Assembly: GCA_949130495.1 (NCBI GenBank)
Contig: OX422220.1
Coordinates: 128,190,268 to 128,254,267 of the forward strand
DNA: 64,000 nt
Source: Sambucus nigra
Lineage: Eukaryota; Streptophyta; Magnoliopsida; Dipsacales; Adoxaceae
Direction: 5' to 3'
Shown here: positions 1 to 11,131 of the stretch, piece by piece
How the letters are laid out: each line of letters starts with the position of its first letter
Numbering within the stretch: the first letter of the stretch is position 1
The notes under the pieces: model-generated
The model's database searches: none
What the model saw: only the letters and a program-made list of their open reading frames with translations
Told to the model about the DNA's origin: nothing
Made by a program: the position numbers and the translations under genes

Positions 1-1823
1 AGGAAAAGCTAGGAAAAATTTCCAACAAAGTCCTTAAGGTATTTCCAGGGTAAAATTATGTGTTAATATTGTTGTGATCTTGTATTATACTTATTTAAAG
101 GTATATAAATCGTGAATTATTGATTAAAACCTCATCATACTTTGTGATAACATGTATTGGTTTATATGTGAGATACGTGTTGTTTATATGTCATATTGTT
201 TTGTATTGAAACCCCTTGTATTCAAATATGCATATCTCTTTGTGTGATTACTGTAATTGATAAATTCCAATTGTACATGAAAGTAGACTCATATATTCAT
301 ATCATATACGAAAATCAGAATTTATCTCCTTGTGGTTAGGTCGTACTGATGGTTGAAAGTTGGTATATAGTTGTTGTTTGTATATTTCATTTCGGTATGC
401 CTTGAGTTTTGTCAAGAGTTTGACATAGCAAATGAAGTCAAAAATTTATGAAAATTTAATTATGTACTATTAATTATGTTTAATGAAAATGGGTTGAAAA
501 TAATGGAATGTTATGATGGATAAAAATTATTAAAATTCTTGGAAGTTGAAGGAACAATACAGGAGCTTGTAGGGCAGATTTCTTGTGTTGTAAAGAAATG
601 GTCATAACTTTCTCTAGGAAGCATGAAAAATTACACCGACACTTGTATTGGAAAGTATATTCAAATATGTTTTCATATTGATAAGGTTGTACCCCTTTAT
701 TTATACAATTTAGTAATATAGTATCGTTAAGTATGTAGGACAATAATTTCAGGCCATACTGGATACCCCTTGAATGAATGTTTGTATTTCACCCTTACAA
801 AGGGTACATTGAGAAGTACCATTGTTTACTTACAATGTTTCATGTGGATATACATTGAGAAGTAAAATTTCATGTTTACTTGACTTTGGTTATAAATTCC
901 TTATGAGGTAATTCCTACGGTTGAATGTTCATAACTTTATCAATATGCGCACCATTGTTTTGTCTTTACTCATATTTCATGGAATGTGACTTGAGTGGAA
1001 TTATATGGTCGTCGTACAGTCATGAAAAGTTACATAATTATATTAGGATGATACTTATGATTGAGATTCAGTACTAATTTAGTTGGATTGACAGGCAGGC
1101 GTAAGGTCTAATCAACCCAGTTCAGCTCCTCCCAAAGGAAACTTGAATACGTAATTGACAACCCAAGGTGAGTGTACTCACTGGAATGATGTATTTGTAT
1201 ACTATTATGAATATTATCATAACTTTATGAATATAAAATTGTTCATTTTGGTTTACCTAAATGGGAGGCTACTCCTCGACCCGGAATGGGGGAGATTTGT
1301 CTATTAATGACAAGGGGTTACTCCTCGACCAGGAATGAGGGAGAATTGTCTATTTAGACAGGATATGTGAATCATGATTCGGAAAAGTTGGCCATTCATT
1401 ATGAATGAACCGAATAAGTTAATACATAATTATATGGACATGATTTATTGCATTTAAATTCATGCAGTAGTATAATAGTGATGCATTCACTGGGCTATTT
1501 TGCTCACGGTTCCTATGTTCACATTTTTCAGGTAACGCGATGCCACTGCCAAATCTAGGAAGTCGAGTTGGGTTAGCCAGGAATGGGAGAAAATAAAAAT
1601 TTTGTTTAAATGTAAATAATGTAATTAAGTTAAATTATCCTTCAATCAAGTTTGTATAAGTGTGACTACTCTGATGTTGTAAAAAAAAAAGTTTTCAGTT
1701 ATATGGATTTACAATGATGACTCTGAAATTAAAACTCTTGTTTATTGTTTGGTTAAATTAATCATGGTTTGACTCACTTTGAATTTCAAACTTAATTAGA
1801 AGTAACTGGGTTGGGGTGTGTCA
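1..1823 (+). repeat. 5' LTR of the chromovirus (left-truncated by window)
   Basis: Matches 7224-9001 almost throughout with scattered substitutions and a few indels; the first 60 bases differ at about 3 positions by eye. It ends in TGTGTCA just before a plant methionine-tRNA type primer binding site. A small insertion around 815-850 relative to the other LTR shows the copies have drifted, so the insertion is not recent. The short open frame on the minus strand here has an equivalent in the 3' LTR and is not a gene. Confidence 0.92.
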
Positions 1824-1828
1824 GCTTT

Positions 1829-1847
1829 TGGTATCAGAGCCTAGGTT
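1829..1847 (+). promoter_or_regulatory. Primer binding site (tRNA-iMet type)
   Basis: TGGTATCAGAGC followed by CTAGGTT, five bases after the LTR end. This matches the 3' end of plant initiator methionine tRNA, the usual primer for Tekay-type elements (established knowledge). Confidence 0.9.
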
Positions 1848-1987
1848 TTAGAGGTTCTGGAGTGATAAGAGTCTAGATTTGGTGGTGAATGTTTGAAAAA
1901 TATTTTATTTGATACTAACGATTATGTTAGGAAAGATATGTCTATATGTATGTTGTTATATCTTTGATTTATTTCAGATATAAAAGT

Positions 1988-3111
1988 ATGGAAGGAGGAA
2001 ATGTTAATGTGAGAATAGAAGATGAGGCTTCAAATATGGAAGCAGAAGCGGAGGTTGAGCAACCAATTCATGGAAATATAGAACCCGAGTAGGAATAATT
2101 GATAGACATGCAAAAAATGGCACGTGCTATGACTCTAATGGCAGAGCAGCAAGCTAGATTTATGGCTCAGATGGAAGAACAACAGGCCTGGAAACTGGAG
2201 GCACATGCATTGGCTAGGCTGAGGAGGTGATACACCGTGAAGAAAGGAGTACCTCACATGAGAAATTTATTAAGATGAACCCACCATCGTTCGAAGGAGC
2301 AGTTGATCCAGTAGAGGCATAAGTCTGGGTTAAGGAGATTGAACTTATCTTTGGGGTAATGAGGATGCCTGAAAATCAACAAGTGACCTTGGCGGCGTAT
2401 ATGCTGAAAGGAGAAGCTAAGTACTGGTGGGATGCCACAAAACATTTGTTGATTACTCCAGGAGGTGCGAATGTGATCTCATGGGATGCTTTTGTTAAAG
2501 CCTTGTATGATAAGTCTTTTCCTCCGATGTATCGAAAACAAAAGGAAAAAGAATATTTCATGTTGAATCAGGGAAGCATGACTGTTAGAGTATATGAAGC
2601 CAAACTTACAGCCCTATCTCGGTTTGCTTCGAGGTTTATACGAAATAAGGAAGATATGTGTAGTCGATTTCTCGATGGGCTTGAGTTAGTCATTAAATCA
2701 CGATTGTCGGCTTTAGAGACTGTTAATTATTCAGCCTTGGTGAATAAATCCCTGCTGGTAGAAAATGACGTGAATTAAGCAAGAGGGAATCGAGAACGAG
2801 GTGTAAAGAGAAGCAGATTCAATCCAAGTTATCAAAAAGGTAGTGATACAGAATATTCAAGACTTAGAGGGCAGAAATTTCAGCATGGTAGAGGTACGGG
2901 AGGTGGTTCGCAGAGGGGTGAGGCTAGTAGTGGAAGAGGTTCAGGAGCTTCAGCGCAATGAGATTCAAATGTTTGTTTCTTTTGTGGTACATCGGTCCAT
3001 ATAAAAAGAAATTGCCCAAATTTACGGAATATAGAATGTTTTAACTGTCATTAGAAGGGCCATCTGAGAAAGAATTGTCCTACGCTATCTAGAGAAATTT
3101 CAGTTAGTAGT
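1988..3111 (+). pseudogene. gag: gag (capsid/nucleocapsid), broken
   Basis: The polyprotein probably began at the ATG at 1988, but that frame stops at 2090 and a frame change lies before 2275. From 2275 the frame-1 reading contains a retrotransposon gag domain (2275-2778) with the family's KGEAKYWWD block near 2409 and the F..F.ALYDKSFP block near 2490. Two CCHC zinc knuckles follow: Cys codons at 2974, 2983 and 3013 with His at 2998, then Cys codons at 3037, 3046 and 3076 with His at 3061. Stops interrupt this frame at 2320 (TAA), 2776 (TAA), 2959 (TGA) and 3052 (TAG, inside the second knuckle). Gag packages element RNA in the family; this copy cannot make it. Confidence 0.85.
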
Positions 3112-3750
3112 GTGGGGCCTCATAAAGGATCATCTCCAGGGAATGCAATCAGGGGAAGGGATACAGGACAAGAAAGTGGATCGAAGGAAGGAGGAAGAGT
3201 GTTCGCGATGACATTGCAAGATGCCCATGCTACACCAGAAGTGGTTACAGGTAAACTCTCTATTGCCAATAAAGATTTATATACACTCATTGATCCTGGA
3301 TCTACGCATTCATTTGTGGGATTACATATTGTTTCATATTTGGGTAGACCATGTTCATTTTTCAATTGTGCCTTATATATTTCTACCCCAATGGAAAGTG
3401 TAATTCTGGTGGAGCATGTTTATAAAGATTGTGTCTTACGAATGGCTGAGCGAGATTTCTATGTTGATTTGATACCGTTGGCCATTCAGGATTTTGATAT
3501 TATATTGGGGATGGATTGGTTATCATCAAATCATGCTTCCATTAATTGTTTTAGAAAAGAAGTGACATTTCATCTTCCTGGTGAACCCGAGTTCCAGTTT
3601 ACAGGGGAAAGGAATGTTGTCCCTAATTATCTCATCTCAGCAATAAGGAGAAGAAAGTTATTGAGTAAGGGTTGTACAGGGTATTTAGAGTATGCGGTTG
3701 ATGTTAGTAAGGAAGCACTTAAAGTTGAAGATATACCAGTGGTTAAATAA
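3112..3750 (+). pseudogene. pro: Retropepsin-like aspartic protease
   Basis: Open for 212 codons in the same frame as gag and pol. It contains the active-site block LIDPGSTHSFVG, with the catalytic Asp codon at 3292, and the later ILGMDWL block near 3505 that closes the retropepsin fold in plant Ty3 elements. The first dozens of residues are the variable linker after the nucleocapsid. A TAA at 3748 sits where the family usually has a charged residue just before the reverse transcriptase opening [11 protein letters not shown]. The domain itself looks intact; it would process the polyprotein in the family. The ATG at 3112 is not a real start, only the first ATG after an in-frame stop. Confidence 0.85.
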
Positions 3751-5070
3751 TTTTCTGATGTCTTCCCAGAGGAATTGCCAGGATTGCTACCCGATAGGGA
3801 AGTAGAGTTTTCCATTGAATTAATTCCAGGTGTTGGTCCAATTTCTCTTGCTCCATATAGAATGGCACCAGCGGAGTTAAAAGAATTAAAAGTGAAATTA
3901 CAAGATCTAATAAGAAGAGGTTTCATTCGGCCTAGTGTTTCGCCATGGGGAGCTCTAGTGTTATTTGTGAAAAAGAAAGATGGGGCAATGCGATTATGTA
4001 TTGATTATCGCCAGTTGAATAAGGTGACCATTAGAAACAAGTACCCTCTACCTCGTATCGATGACTTATTTGACCAATTATAGGGGGCCACAGTATTTTC
4101 AAAGATTGATTTGAGATCGGGTTACCACCAACTGAAAGTGAAGGATAGTGATATTTCCAAAATAGCTTTTTGGACTCGATATGGGAACTATGAGTTTTTG
4201 GTGATGCCATTTGGATTAACTAATGCTCTAGAAGTTTTTATGGATTTGATGAACCGGGTATTCCACCATTTCATTGATTCATTTGTGATTGTATTCATAG
4301 ACGATTTGTTGATTTACTCACGTAGCATGGAGGAACATGAGAAATATTTGAGACTTGTATTGCAGATTTTGAGAGAGAAGAAATTATTTGCTAAATTTAG
4401 CACGTGTGAGTTTTGGTTGAATAAAATTGTGATTTTAGGGCATGTTGTCTCAGGAAATGGGATATATGTTGATCCAAAGAAAGTGGAAGCAATCGTTGAA
4501 CGGGAAAGTCCTAATAATTTGACAGAAATTAGGAGTTTCCTAGGATTGGCAGGTTACTATCGCAGATTCATTAAGGGATTTTCAACAATAGCATTACCAT
4601 TGACAAAGTTGCCTTGTAAAGAAGTGAAGTTTGTATGGGATGAAGAATGTGAGAGAAGTTTTAAAGAATTAAAGAATCGGTTGGTTTCAGCCCCTATACT
4701 TACTATTCTATGTGGGAATGAGTCTTTTGTGATCTATACAGACGCTTTATTTCAAGGGTTAGGATGTGTTCTTATGCAGAATGGGAAGGTAATAGGATAT
4801 GCTTCCAGACAATTAAAGACGCATGAACGAAATTACCCTACACACGATTTGGAGCTAGCAGCCATTATTTTTGCTTTAAAGTTGTGGCGACATTACTTGT
4901 ATGGAGAAACTTGTGAGATATTTACGGATCATCAAAGTTTCAAATACTTGTTTACACAGAAAGAACTGAATTTGAGACAGAGGTTTTGGATCGAGCTGAT
5001 TAAAGACTATGACTGTACCATTCATCATCATCCTGGGAAGGCCAATTTAGTAACAGATGCTTTGAGATAA
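3751..5070 (+). pseudogene. pol: Reverse transcriptase and RNase H
   Basis: The RT opens at 3751 and has the [13 protein letters not shown] block, the CIDYRQLNK block, the [11 protein letters not shown] block and the catalytic FIDDLLIYS motif (Asp codons at 4300 and 4303). RNase H follows with the first catalytic Asp in YTDA (codon 4741), an ELAAI block near 4852 and FTDHQS near 4921. The C-terminal DALR is followed by TAA at 5068. One further stop, TAG at 4081, falls between the RT fingers and palm. Apart from the stops all expected catalytic residues of RT and RNase H are visible. No frameshift is needed to read from 3112 to 5070. Confidence 0.88.
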
Positions 5071-5127
5071 AAATCATCAGGGATTCTTGGTTGCTTACGG
5101 TGTGCCCGTGTTGGAAATATTATTGAC

Positions 5128-6630
5128 TTGGCATCGATGGGGATTGAGTTGATGTTTTCAAAAAGTGGAGGATTATTAACACATGTCACAGTGAGACCTT
5201 TATTGGCCGAACGCATACGAAATTTGCAGACCAGTGATCCATTCCTTGAGAAGAAGAAACAAGATGTCCTGGATGGTAAAGAGAGTGACTTTGAAATTAA
5301 GAATGATGAATCGTTGTGTTATAAAAATAGGATTTGTGTACCGAATGATCCACCCTTAAATAAAGATATATTAGAAGAGGCACATAGTTCTATTTACTCT
5401 ATGCATCTGGGAGGTACCAAAATGTACAGAGATTTGAAAGAGTATTACTGGTGGAACAATATGAAATGTGAGATTGCAGAGTTCGTTCCTAAATGTTTAG
5501 TATGCCAGTAAGTAAAGATGGAGCATCAGAAGCCGACAGGATTATTGCAGTCGTTGCCTATTCCGGAATGGAAGTGGGAGCATATAACGATGGATTTTTT
5601 TACGGGATTACCACGGTCACCAAAGTGGCATGATTCTATTTGGGTTATTGTAGATCGATTGACGAAGTCGGCCCATTTTCTTCTAGTTAAGACCACCTAC
5701 ACTGTGGACAAATATGCATGTATGTACGTTGATGAGATTATCCATTTACATGGGGCACCAGTGTCAATTGTATCTTATAGAGATCCAACATTCACTTCTA
5801 AGTTTTGGCCTCGTCTCCAGAATGCCATGGGCATAATTTTGAAGTTCAGCACTGCGTTTCATCCACAAACTGATGGGCAATCATAAAGGACGATTCAAAT
5901 ATTATAAGACATGTTACGAGCCTGTGTATTTGACTTCAAAGGTAGTTGGGATGATCATTTTCCATTGATGGAATTTTCATATAATAATAGTTATCAGTCG
6001 ACTATTGGTATGGCTCCTTATGAATCTTTATATGGGAGGATATGTAGAATGCCTTTGTGTTGGGATGAAGTGGGTGAAAGGAAAATATTGGGTCCTGAAT
6101 TAATAGATGTGATGACTGAAAAGATAAAAATTATTCGGGAACGGATAAAGATAGCACAAAGCAGGCAGAAATTTTATGCATATAAGAGGAAGTATCCGTT
6201 GGAATTTCAGAAGGGAGATTTTGTATTCTTGCGTATTTCACAGTGGAAAGGAGTTATGAGATTTGGGGAAAAGGAGAAACTAAGTCCAAGATACATTGGA
6301 CCATATGAGGTGTTGGAAAGAATTGGGTCCCTGGCATATAGATTAGCATTACCTCCAGATTTATCCCGTTTACATGATGTGTTTCACATATTTATGCTTC
6401 GTAAGTATTTGGCGGATCCATCTCGTCACCTGAAAACTCAACCAATTAAACTGAAGGAAGACTTGTCGTACATCGAGGAACCATTGGAAATTATTGATCG
6501 TAAGGACCAAGTATTGAGAAATAAAGTTATTCCTTTAGTTAAAGTTATGTGGATGAGCCATGGAGTTAAAGAAGCAACTTGGGAAATGGAGGATAGCATG
6601 AGGAAACAGTATCCCCGTTCGTTTTGGTAA
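5128..6630 (+). pseudogene. pol: Integrase with chromodomain-like C-terminus, catalytically dead
   Basis: An N-terminal HHCC zinc segment (HSSIYSMHLGG through CLVCQ, about 5385-5508) precedes the DDE core. The first Asp is present in MDFFTG (codon 5593). The second, expected in the SDRDP block, reads SYRDP, so the catalytic position is Tyr (codon 5776). The catalytic Glu expected after DGQS is a TAA at 5884. Other stops are at 5509 and 5905. The last stretch (about 6470-6630, with the VLRNKVIPLVKVMW block and an EATWEMED block) is the chromodomain-like CHD of Tekay-type chromoviruses, which guides integration into heterochromatin in the family. Two of three DDE positions are lost, so inactivity is certain. 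Confidence 0.88.
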
Positions 6631-6665
6631 GTGACCTTTATATTAAATTTCGGGGATGAAATTTT

Positions 6666-6678
6666 CTAGGGGGGAAGT
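6666..6678 (+). promoter_or_regulatory. Polypurine tract
   Basis: CTAGGGGGGAAGT directly upstream of the 3' LTR start. This is the plus-strand priming site used in LTR element replication. Confidence 0.8.
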
Positions 6679-9001
6679 TGTGACAACCCGAATCTAATTA
6701 TGATAAATTATATTTAAATCATGATTATCTTATGTGTTATGAATAATGTGCTATTAGTATATCTAATGTTAAGTGATTATGTTGATTATAATCCTACTTT
6801 CAAAAATCATGAAAGGTCGAATTATATACAAACACAAAATTTTGTTATTTTCGGTAGAAATGTTCCTGTTAGAGACTAGTTTTGACCATTTTAACATTAT
6901 AAATGACTTGAGGTGAAAACTAGATAGTTGTATACATGTGAGTTAGGGTTGTAACACAACAAACGGATCATCAAATGGATACCCAAGTAAAGAGTTATAC
7001 CCAATTTACGAACAAAGGGAAAAGTTGTCCATTCCCTTTAAGTGGTAAATTATCTTTTATTAAACCAAATGTTTTAATTTGATTGGATGGCTTGGGAGGT
7101 AGCTTTGGCCGACTTAAAACTCCCCCGTTATCTTATTTTTTCAGAAAATATAACCCTAGGTTCATTTTTGAGAGATTTAAGCTTAAGGAAAGAGAAAGTA
7201 GAAGTTAAGGAAGAAAGATTACATGGAAAAGCTAGGAAAAATTTCCAACAAAGCCCTTAAGGTATTTCCAAGGTAAAATTATGTTTTAAATTTCTTGTAA
7301 TCTTGTATTATACTTATTTAAAGGTATATAAATTGTGAATTATTGATTAAAACCTCATCATCCTTTGTGATAACATGTATTGGTTCATATGTGAGATAAG
7401 TGTTGTTTATATGTCATATTGCTTTGTATTGAAACCCCTTGTATTCAAATCTGTATATCTCTTTGTGTGATTGCTGGAATTGAGAAATTCCAATTTCAAA
7501 TGAAAGTAGACTCATATATTCATATTATATCCGAAAATTAGAATTTATCTCCTTGTGGTTAGGCCGTAGTGATGGTTTAAAGTTGGTATATAGTTGTTGT
7601 TTGTATATTTCATTTCGGTATGCCTTGAGTTTTGTCATGATTTTGACATATGAAAATTTAATTCTGTACTATTCAGTATGTGGAATGAAAATGGGCTGAA
7701 AATCATGGAAATTTATGCCGGAGAAAAATTATTAAAATTCTTAGAAGTTGAAGGAACAATAGAGGAGCTTGTAGGGCAGATTTCTTGTGTTGTAAAGAAA
7801 TGGTCATAACTTTCTCTAGGAAGCTTGAAAAATTACACCGACACTTGTATTGGAAAGTATATTCAAATATGTTTTCATATTGATAAGGTTGGACCCCTGT
7901 ATTTATACAATTTAGGAATATAGGATGGTTAAGTATGTAGGACAATAATTTCAGGCCATATTGGATACCCCTTGAATGAATGTTTGTATTTCGTCCTTAC
8001 AAAGGGTACATTGAAAACATGTTTCATGTGGATATACATTGAGAAGTATAATTTCATGTTTACTTGACTTTGGTTATAATTCCTTATGAGGTAATTCCTA
8101 CGGTTGAATGTTCATAACTTTATCAATATGTGCACCATTGTTTTGTCTTTACTCATGTTTCATGGAATGTGACTTGAGTGGAATTATATGGTCATTGTAT
8201 AGTCATGGAAAGTTACATAATTATATTAGGATGATACTTATGATTGATATTTAGTACTAATTTTGTTGGATTGATAGGCGTAAGTTCTAATCAACCCAGT
8301 TCAACTCCTCCCGAAGTAAACGTGAATACATAGTTGACAACCCAAGGTGAGTGTACTCACTGGAATGATGTATTTGTATACTGTTACGAATATGATCATA
8401 ATGTTGTGAATATAAAATTGTTCAATTTGGTTTACCGAAATGGGAGGTTACTCCTTGACCCGAAATGGAGGATATCTATTAATGACAAGGGATTACGCCT
8501 CGACCAGGAATGGGGGAGAATTGTCTATTTAGACAGGATATGTGAATCATGATTCGGAAAAGTTGGCCATTCATTATGAATGAGACGGATAAGTTAATAC
8601 ATAATTATATGGACATGATTTATTGCATTTAAATTCATGCAGTAGTATAGTAGTGATGCATTCGCTGGGCTATTTTGCTCACGGTTCCTATGTTCACATT
8701 TTTCAGGTAACGCAATGTCACTGCCAAATGTAGGAAGTCGGGTTGGGTTAGCCAGGAATGGGAGAAAACAAAACTTTTTATTTAAATGTAAATGATGTAA
8801 TTAAGTTAAATTATCCTTCAATCAAGTTTGTATAAGTGTGACTACTCTGATGTTGTAAAAAAAAAAAGGTTTTCAGTTATATGGATTTACAATGATGACT
8901 CTGAAATTAAAACTCTTATTTATGGTTTGGTTAAATTAATCATGGTTTGACTCACTTTGACTTTCAAACTTAATTAGAAGCAACTGGGTTGGGGTGTGTC
9001 A
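6679..9001 (+). repeat. 3' LTR of the chromovirus (complete, about 2.3 kb)
   Basis: Starts TGTGACAACCCG right after the polypurine tract and ends GGGTGTGTCA at 9001. It matches the 5' LTR in 1-1823. An A-tract of about 11 bases near 8856 and its equivalent near 1680 differ slightly in length. The exact first base could be 6679 or 6681. Sequence beyond 9001 is unrelated and belongs to the host Tat element. Confidence 0.9.
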
Positions 9002-11131
9002 CCTTAGATCCTGGTAAGCCGTGGAGTTATTCCCTATTATTAATGAGGAAGAAGTCCCTAGAGCCCTTGAACGACTCCACTGCATGGTCAATGGCGAGTT
9101 GAAGCGCATCACCGTGGTCTGCCTCCATTTTATTCATTGCCACGGTATGGGCTTAGGCATCACGCGCAGAATTGGCATCCATCTCCTAATACTTCTTTTG
9201 AATAAGTATGAGCTTGTTATTAAACGTTTTCGCGTCCTGTGCAGCTTCCGCGGTCAGAGCCTTAGAGGCTTTGAGGGATTCTGTAGCCTGCTTAAAGTTT
9301 TCCTCTACTTCCAAGCTTGCATTGGTTATCACAACAAAGTCCATTTGGGTTGCTTAAAGAGTCGCGGTAGCAAACTGCTTCCCTGCTTCAAAAGATGAAT
9401 TTCTTGCAGCCTCCAAGTTAGCGGCGTGCACCCTCCGCTGCCTCTTTCAGTTTATAGAGGGCCTCGTACTTCCTCTTTTAAGCCACTATGATGTCCGCGG
9501 CCTAAAAAGAGAAAGTTAAAAGAAGGCTAAACAATGTAAATTCAAAACACTAGCACTAACCCTCAAAAGACTATGGAGGCCGCAGTCCTCCAGATCGTCA
9601 TGGTCTTTATTGACCAACCTGTTAAGATCCGCGGCATCGAGGGCCCTCTTCATTCTTCGCGTAGCCTTCGCGGTAGTGTCCCATGAGGACCCGGGGTCAG
9701 GTTGTCTCAACTGAGACCGCGGATGATCGTCAGGACCAGAGACGTTGTGTCACTGAGGAGGTGCCAATTTTGCATTAACTACAACTACAGGCGGTGCTGG
9801 AGGAGAAGCTGAATGAAGGGGAGCATCATAAGTGGACATCAACCCCTCTGCGACTGGGTTGGCTCTAATGTCATCATCGAACTCATCTTGCGATTGGTTC
9901 ACAACATTTTTTGTTGTCTTCACTGTCTGAGTTGGGGTCACGAAAGATGGATTTTTGTCAATGGAAGGGACCGCGGGTGGAGCTTTCATCTTGTTCCTTT
10001 TCCTCTTCCTTCTTCATGCAGTATTGTTGAGAACGGTGGTATCCTCATCCATTTATGCCAACTACGTGGCCAACAGTTCTTTGTCAACCTCCTCACCTGA
10101 AAAGGGAAAAGCAATAATAAATATTCGAAGTCAACACAAAATACCACGAACAAATACTGATGGTCAAATTATTACCTCCTGTGGCCATATCTATTGGAAT
10201 GGAATTGCTGGGAAAGAACCCTACTTCAAATACAGTTGTCGATGTAACAAATGTGTTGAACTTCTTATGCTCAGCAGGAACTGCCGCGGCCTCAGTAACT
10301 CATTTCTCCTGTCGCTTGCTCAAGTGAAAGTTGTCAAGAACTGCAGAAAAATAATTCAAAGGTTAGTAAAGATCAACAAGCAACTAGGAAGAAAGGAAGC
10401 GGCTATAATCCAAATACCTAACTTGGAGGGAGAACCCCATTACCGCGACATTCGATGAGATTTCTCCCTCTAATTCTCTTCGGGGTGGATCTCTCAGCCT
10501 TCCCCGGAGATGTAAAAATACTTACCCTTCCTGTTCTTTACACTGGTCAGCCTCCCAGTATAAAGGGTCTCGTCCCTACCACGGACGGAGAAGTAGTAAT
10601 AATCGACGAATTTCACAGAGTTTTCCTTTAGACTATAGAAGTGAAAAAACTTCGCGGGAGTAATGTCCTTTTTAAATTAGTTCTCCTAAAGAACGACCGT
10701 GACAAGTATGGTCCTCCATCCATTGGGATCTAACTAGGCTGGTGCTAGTTTCATGTTCTGAAAAATTCTTCTGATGGGATCAAGAACAGGAAGCCGCAGC
10801 CCATAAATAAATGCATGAAGTGGGAAGAAAACTCCATCCGCTAGAGTTGTGCAAAGTATTTGGTTCACGATCGGTGATGAGCACGTCAATTTTTTTGGAA
10901 ATTCGAAGCCCTCAGCTACATAACCCAGTCTTGGGTCATGATGCTGCGGATATCAAGCGCAGCTAGGGGTCTCTTAACCCTCCCAGATGGACTAGCTGGG
11001 TTATACCTAACTTCTGCGGTATCATCTCCTATACCCAATGGGTGATTACTTGAATTGGCTTCCTCTTCCATTGGTGGGGACTCAAAATCGTTCCTAGAAG
11101 TAGAATCCGCAGAGTCTGAGTCTAGTATCAC
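9002..11131 (-). pseudogene. Antisense accessory gene of Tat-A, Transposase_28-like, four exons
   Basis: Read on the minus strand from an ATG at 11131. Exon 1 (11131-10418) holds a domain resembling Pfam Transposase_28 ('putative gypsy type transposon'), seen in GVFFPLHAFIYGLRLPVLDP, an APA.LDPNGWRTI block and the later VDYYYFSVRGRDETLYTG block. Introns with good plant borders lie at 10341-10417 (GTATTT to TTTTCTGCAG), 10097-10175 (GTAATA to CCCTTTTCAG) and 9502-9560 (GTTAGT to TCTTTTTAG); the frame continues across all three. Exon 3 (10096-9561) is Pro, Lys and Arg rich; exon 4 (9501-9002) is coiled-coil-like. In-frame stops (for example TAGs in exon 1) and later a frame change show it is dead. 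The C-terminus is cut by the chromovirus. Molecular function is unknown. Confidence 0.75.

Larger units (their letters stand above)
1..9001 (+). mobile_element. Tekay/Del-like Ty3/gypsy chromovirus, 5' end outside window
   Basis: LTR retrotransposon with the order LTR, primer binding site, gag, protease, reverse transcriptase, RNase H, integrase, C-terminal chromodomain-like segment, polypurine tract, LTR. The two LTR copies align over their full shared length; window base 1 corresponds to base 7224 of the 3' LTR, so about 545 bases of the 5' LTR lie to the left. The domain order with integrase after RNase H is Ty3/gypsy, and the C-terminal chromo-like segment together with LTRs of about 2.3 kb fits the Tekay/Del lineage (family knowledge). 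From about 2275 to 6630 all coding matches lie in one frame, interrupted only by stop codons, so the copy is dead. It interrupts an antisense gene that resumes at 9002. The left target-site duplication is outside the window. Confidence 0.93.

Noticed and set aside
480..743. 87-codon minus-strand frame, with an 80-codon equivalent at 7703-7945
   Set aside because: Present in both LTR copies of the chromovirus, no motif, and the reading differs between the copies by length; treated as a chance frame in the LTR.
2275..6630. Stop codon reassignment, as the frame is intact except for TAA and TAG
   Set aside because: A TGA is also used, neighbouring elements carry ordinary frameshifts, catalytic residues are lost, and plant nuclear genes use the standard code.
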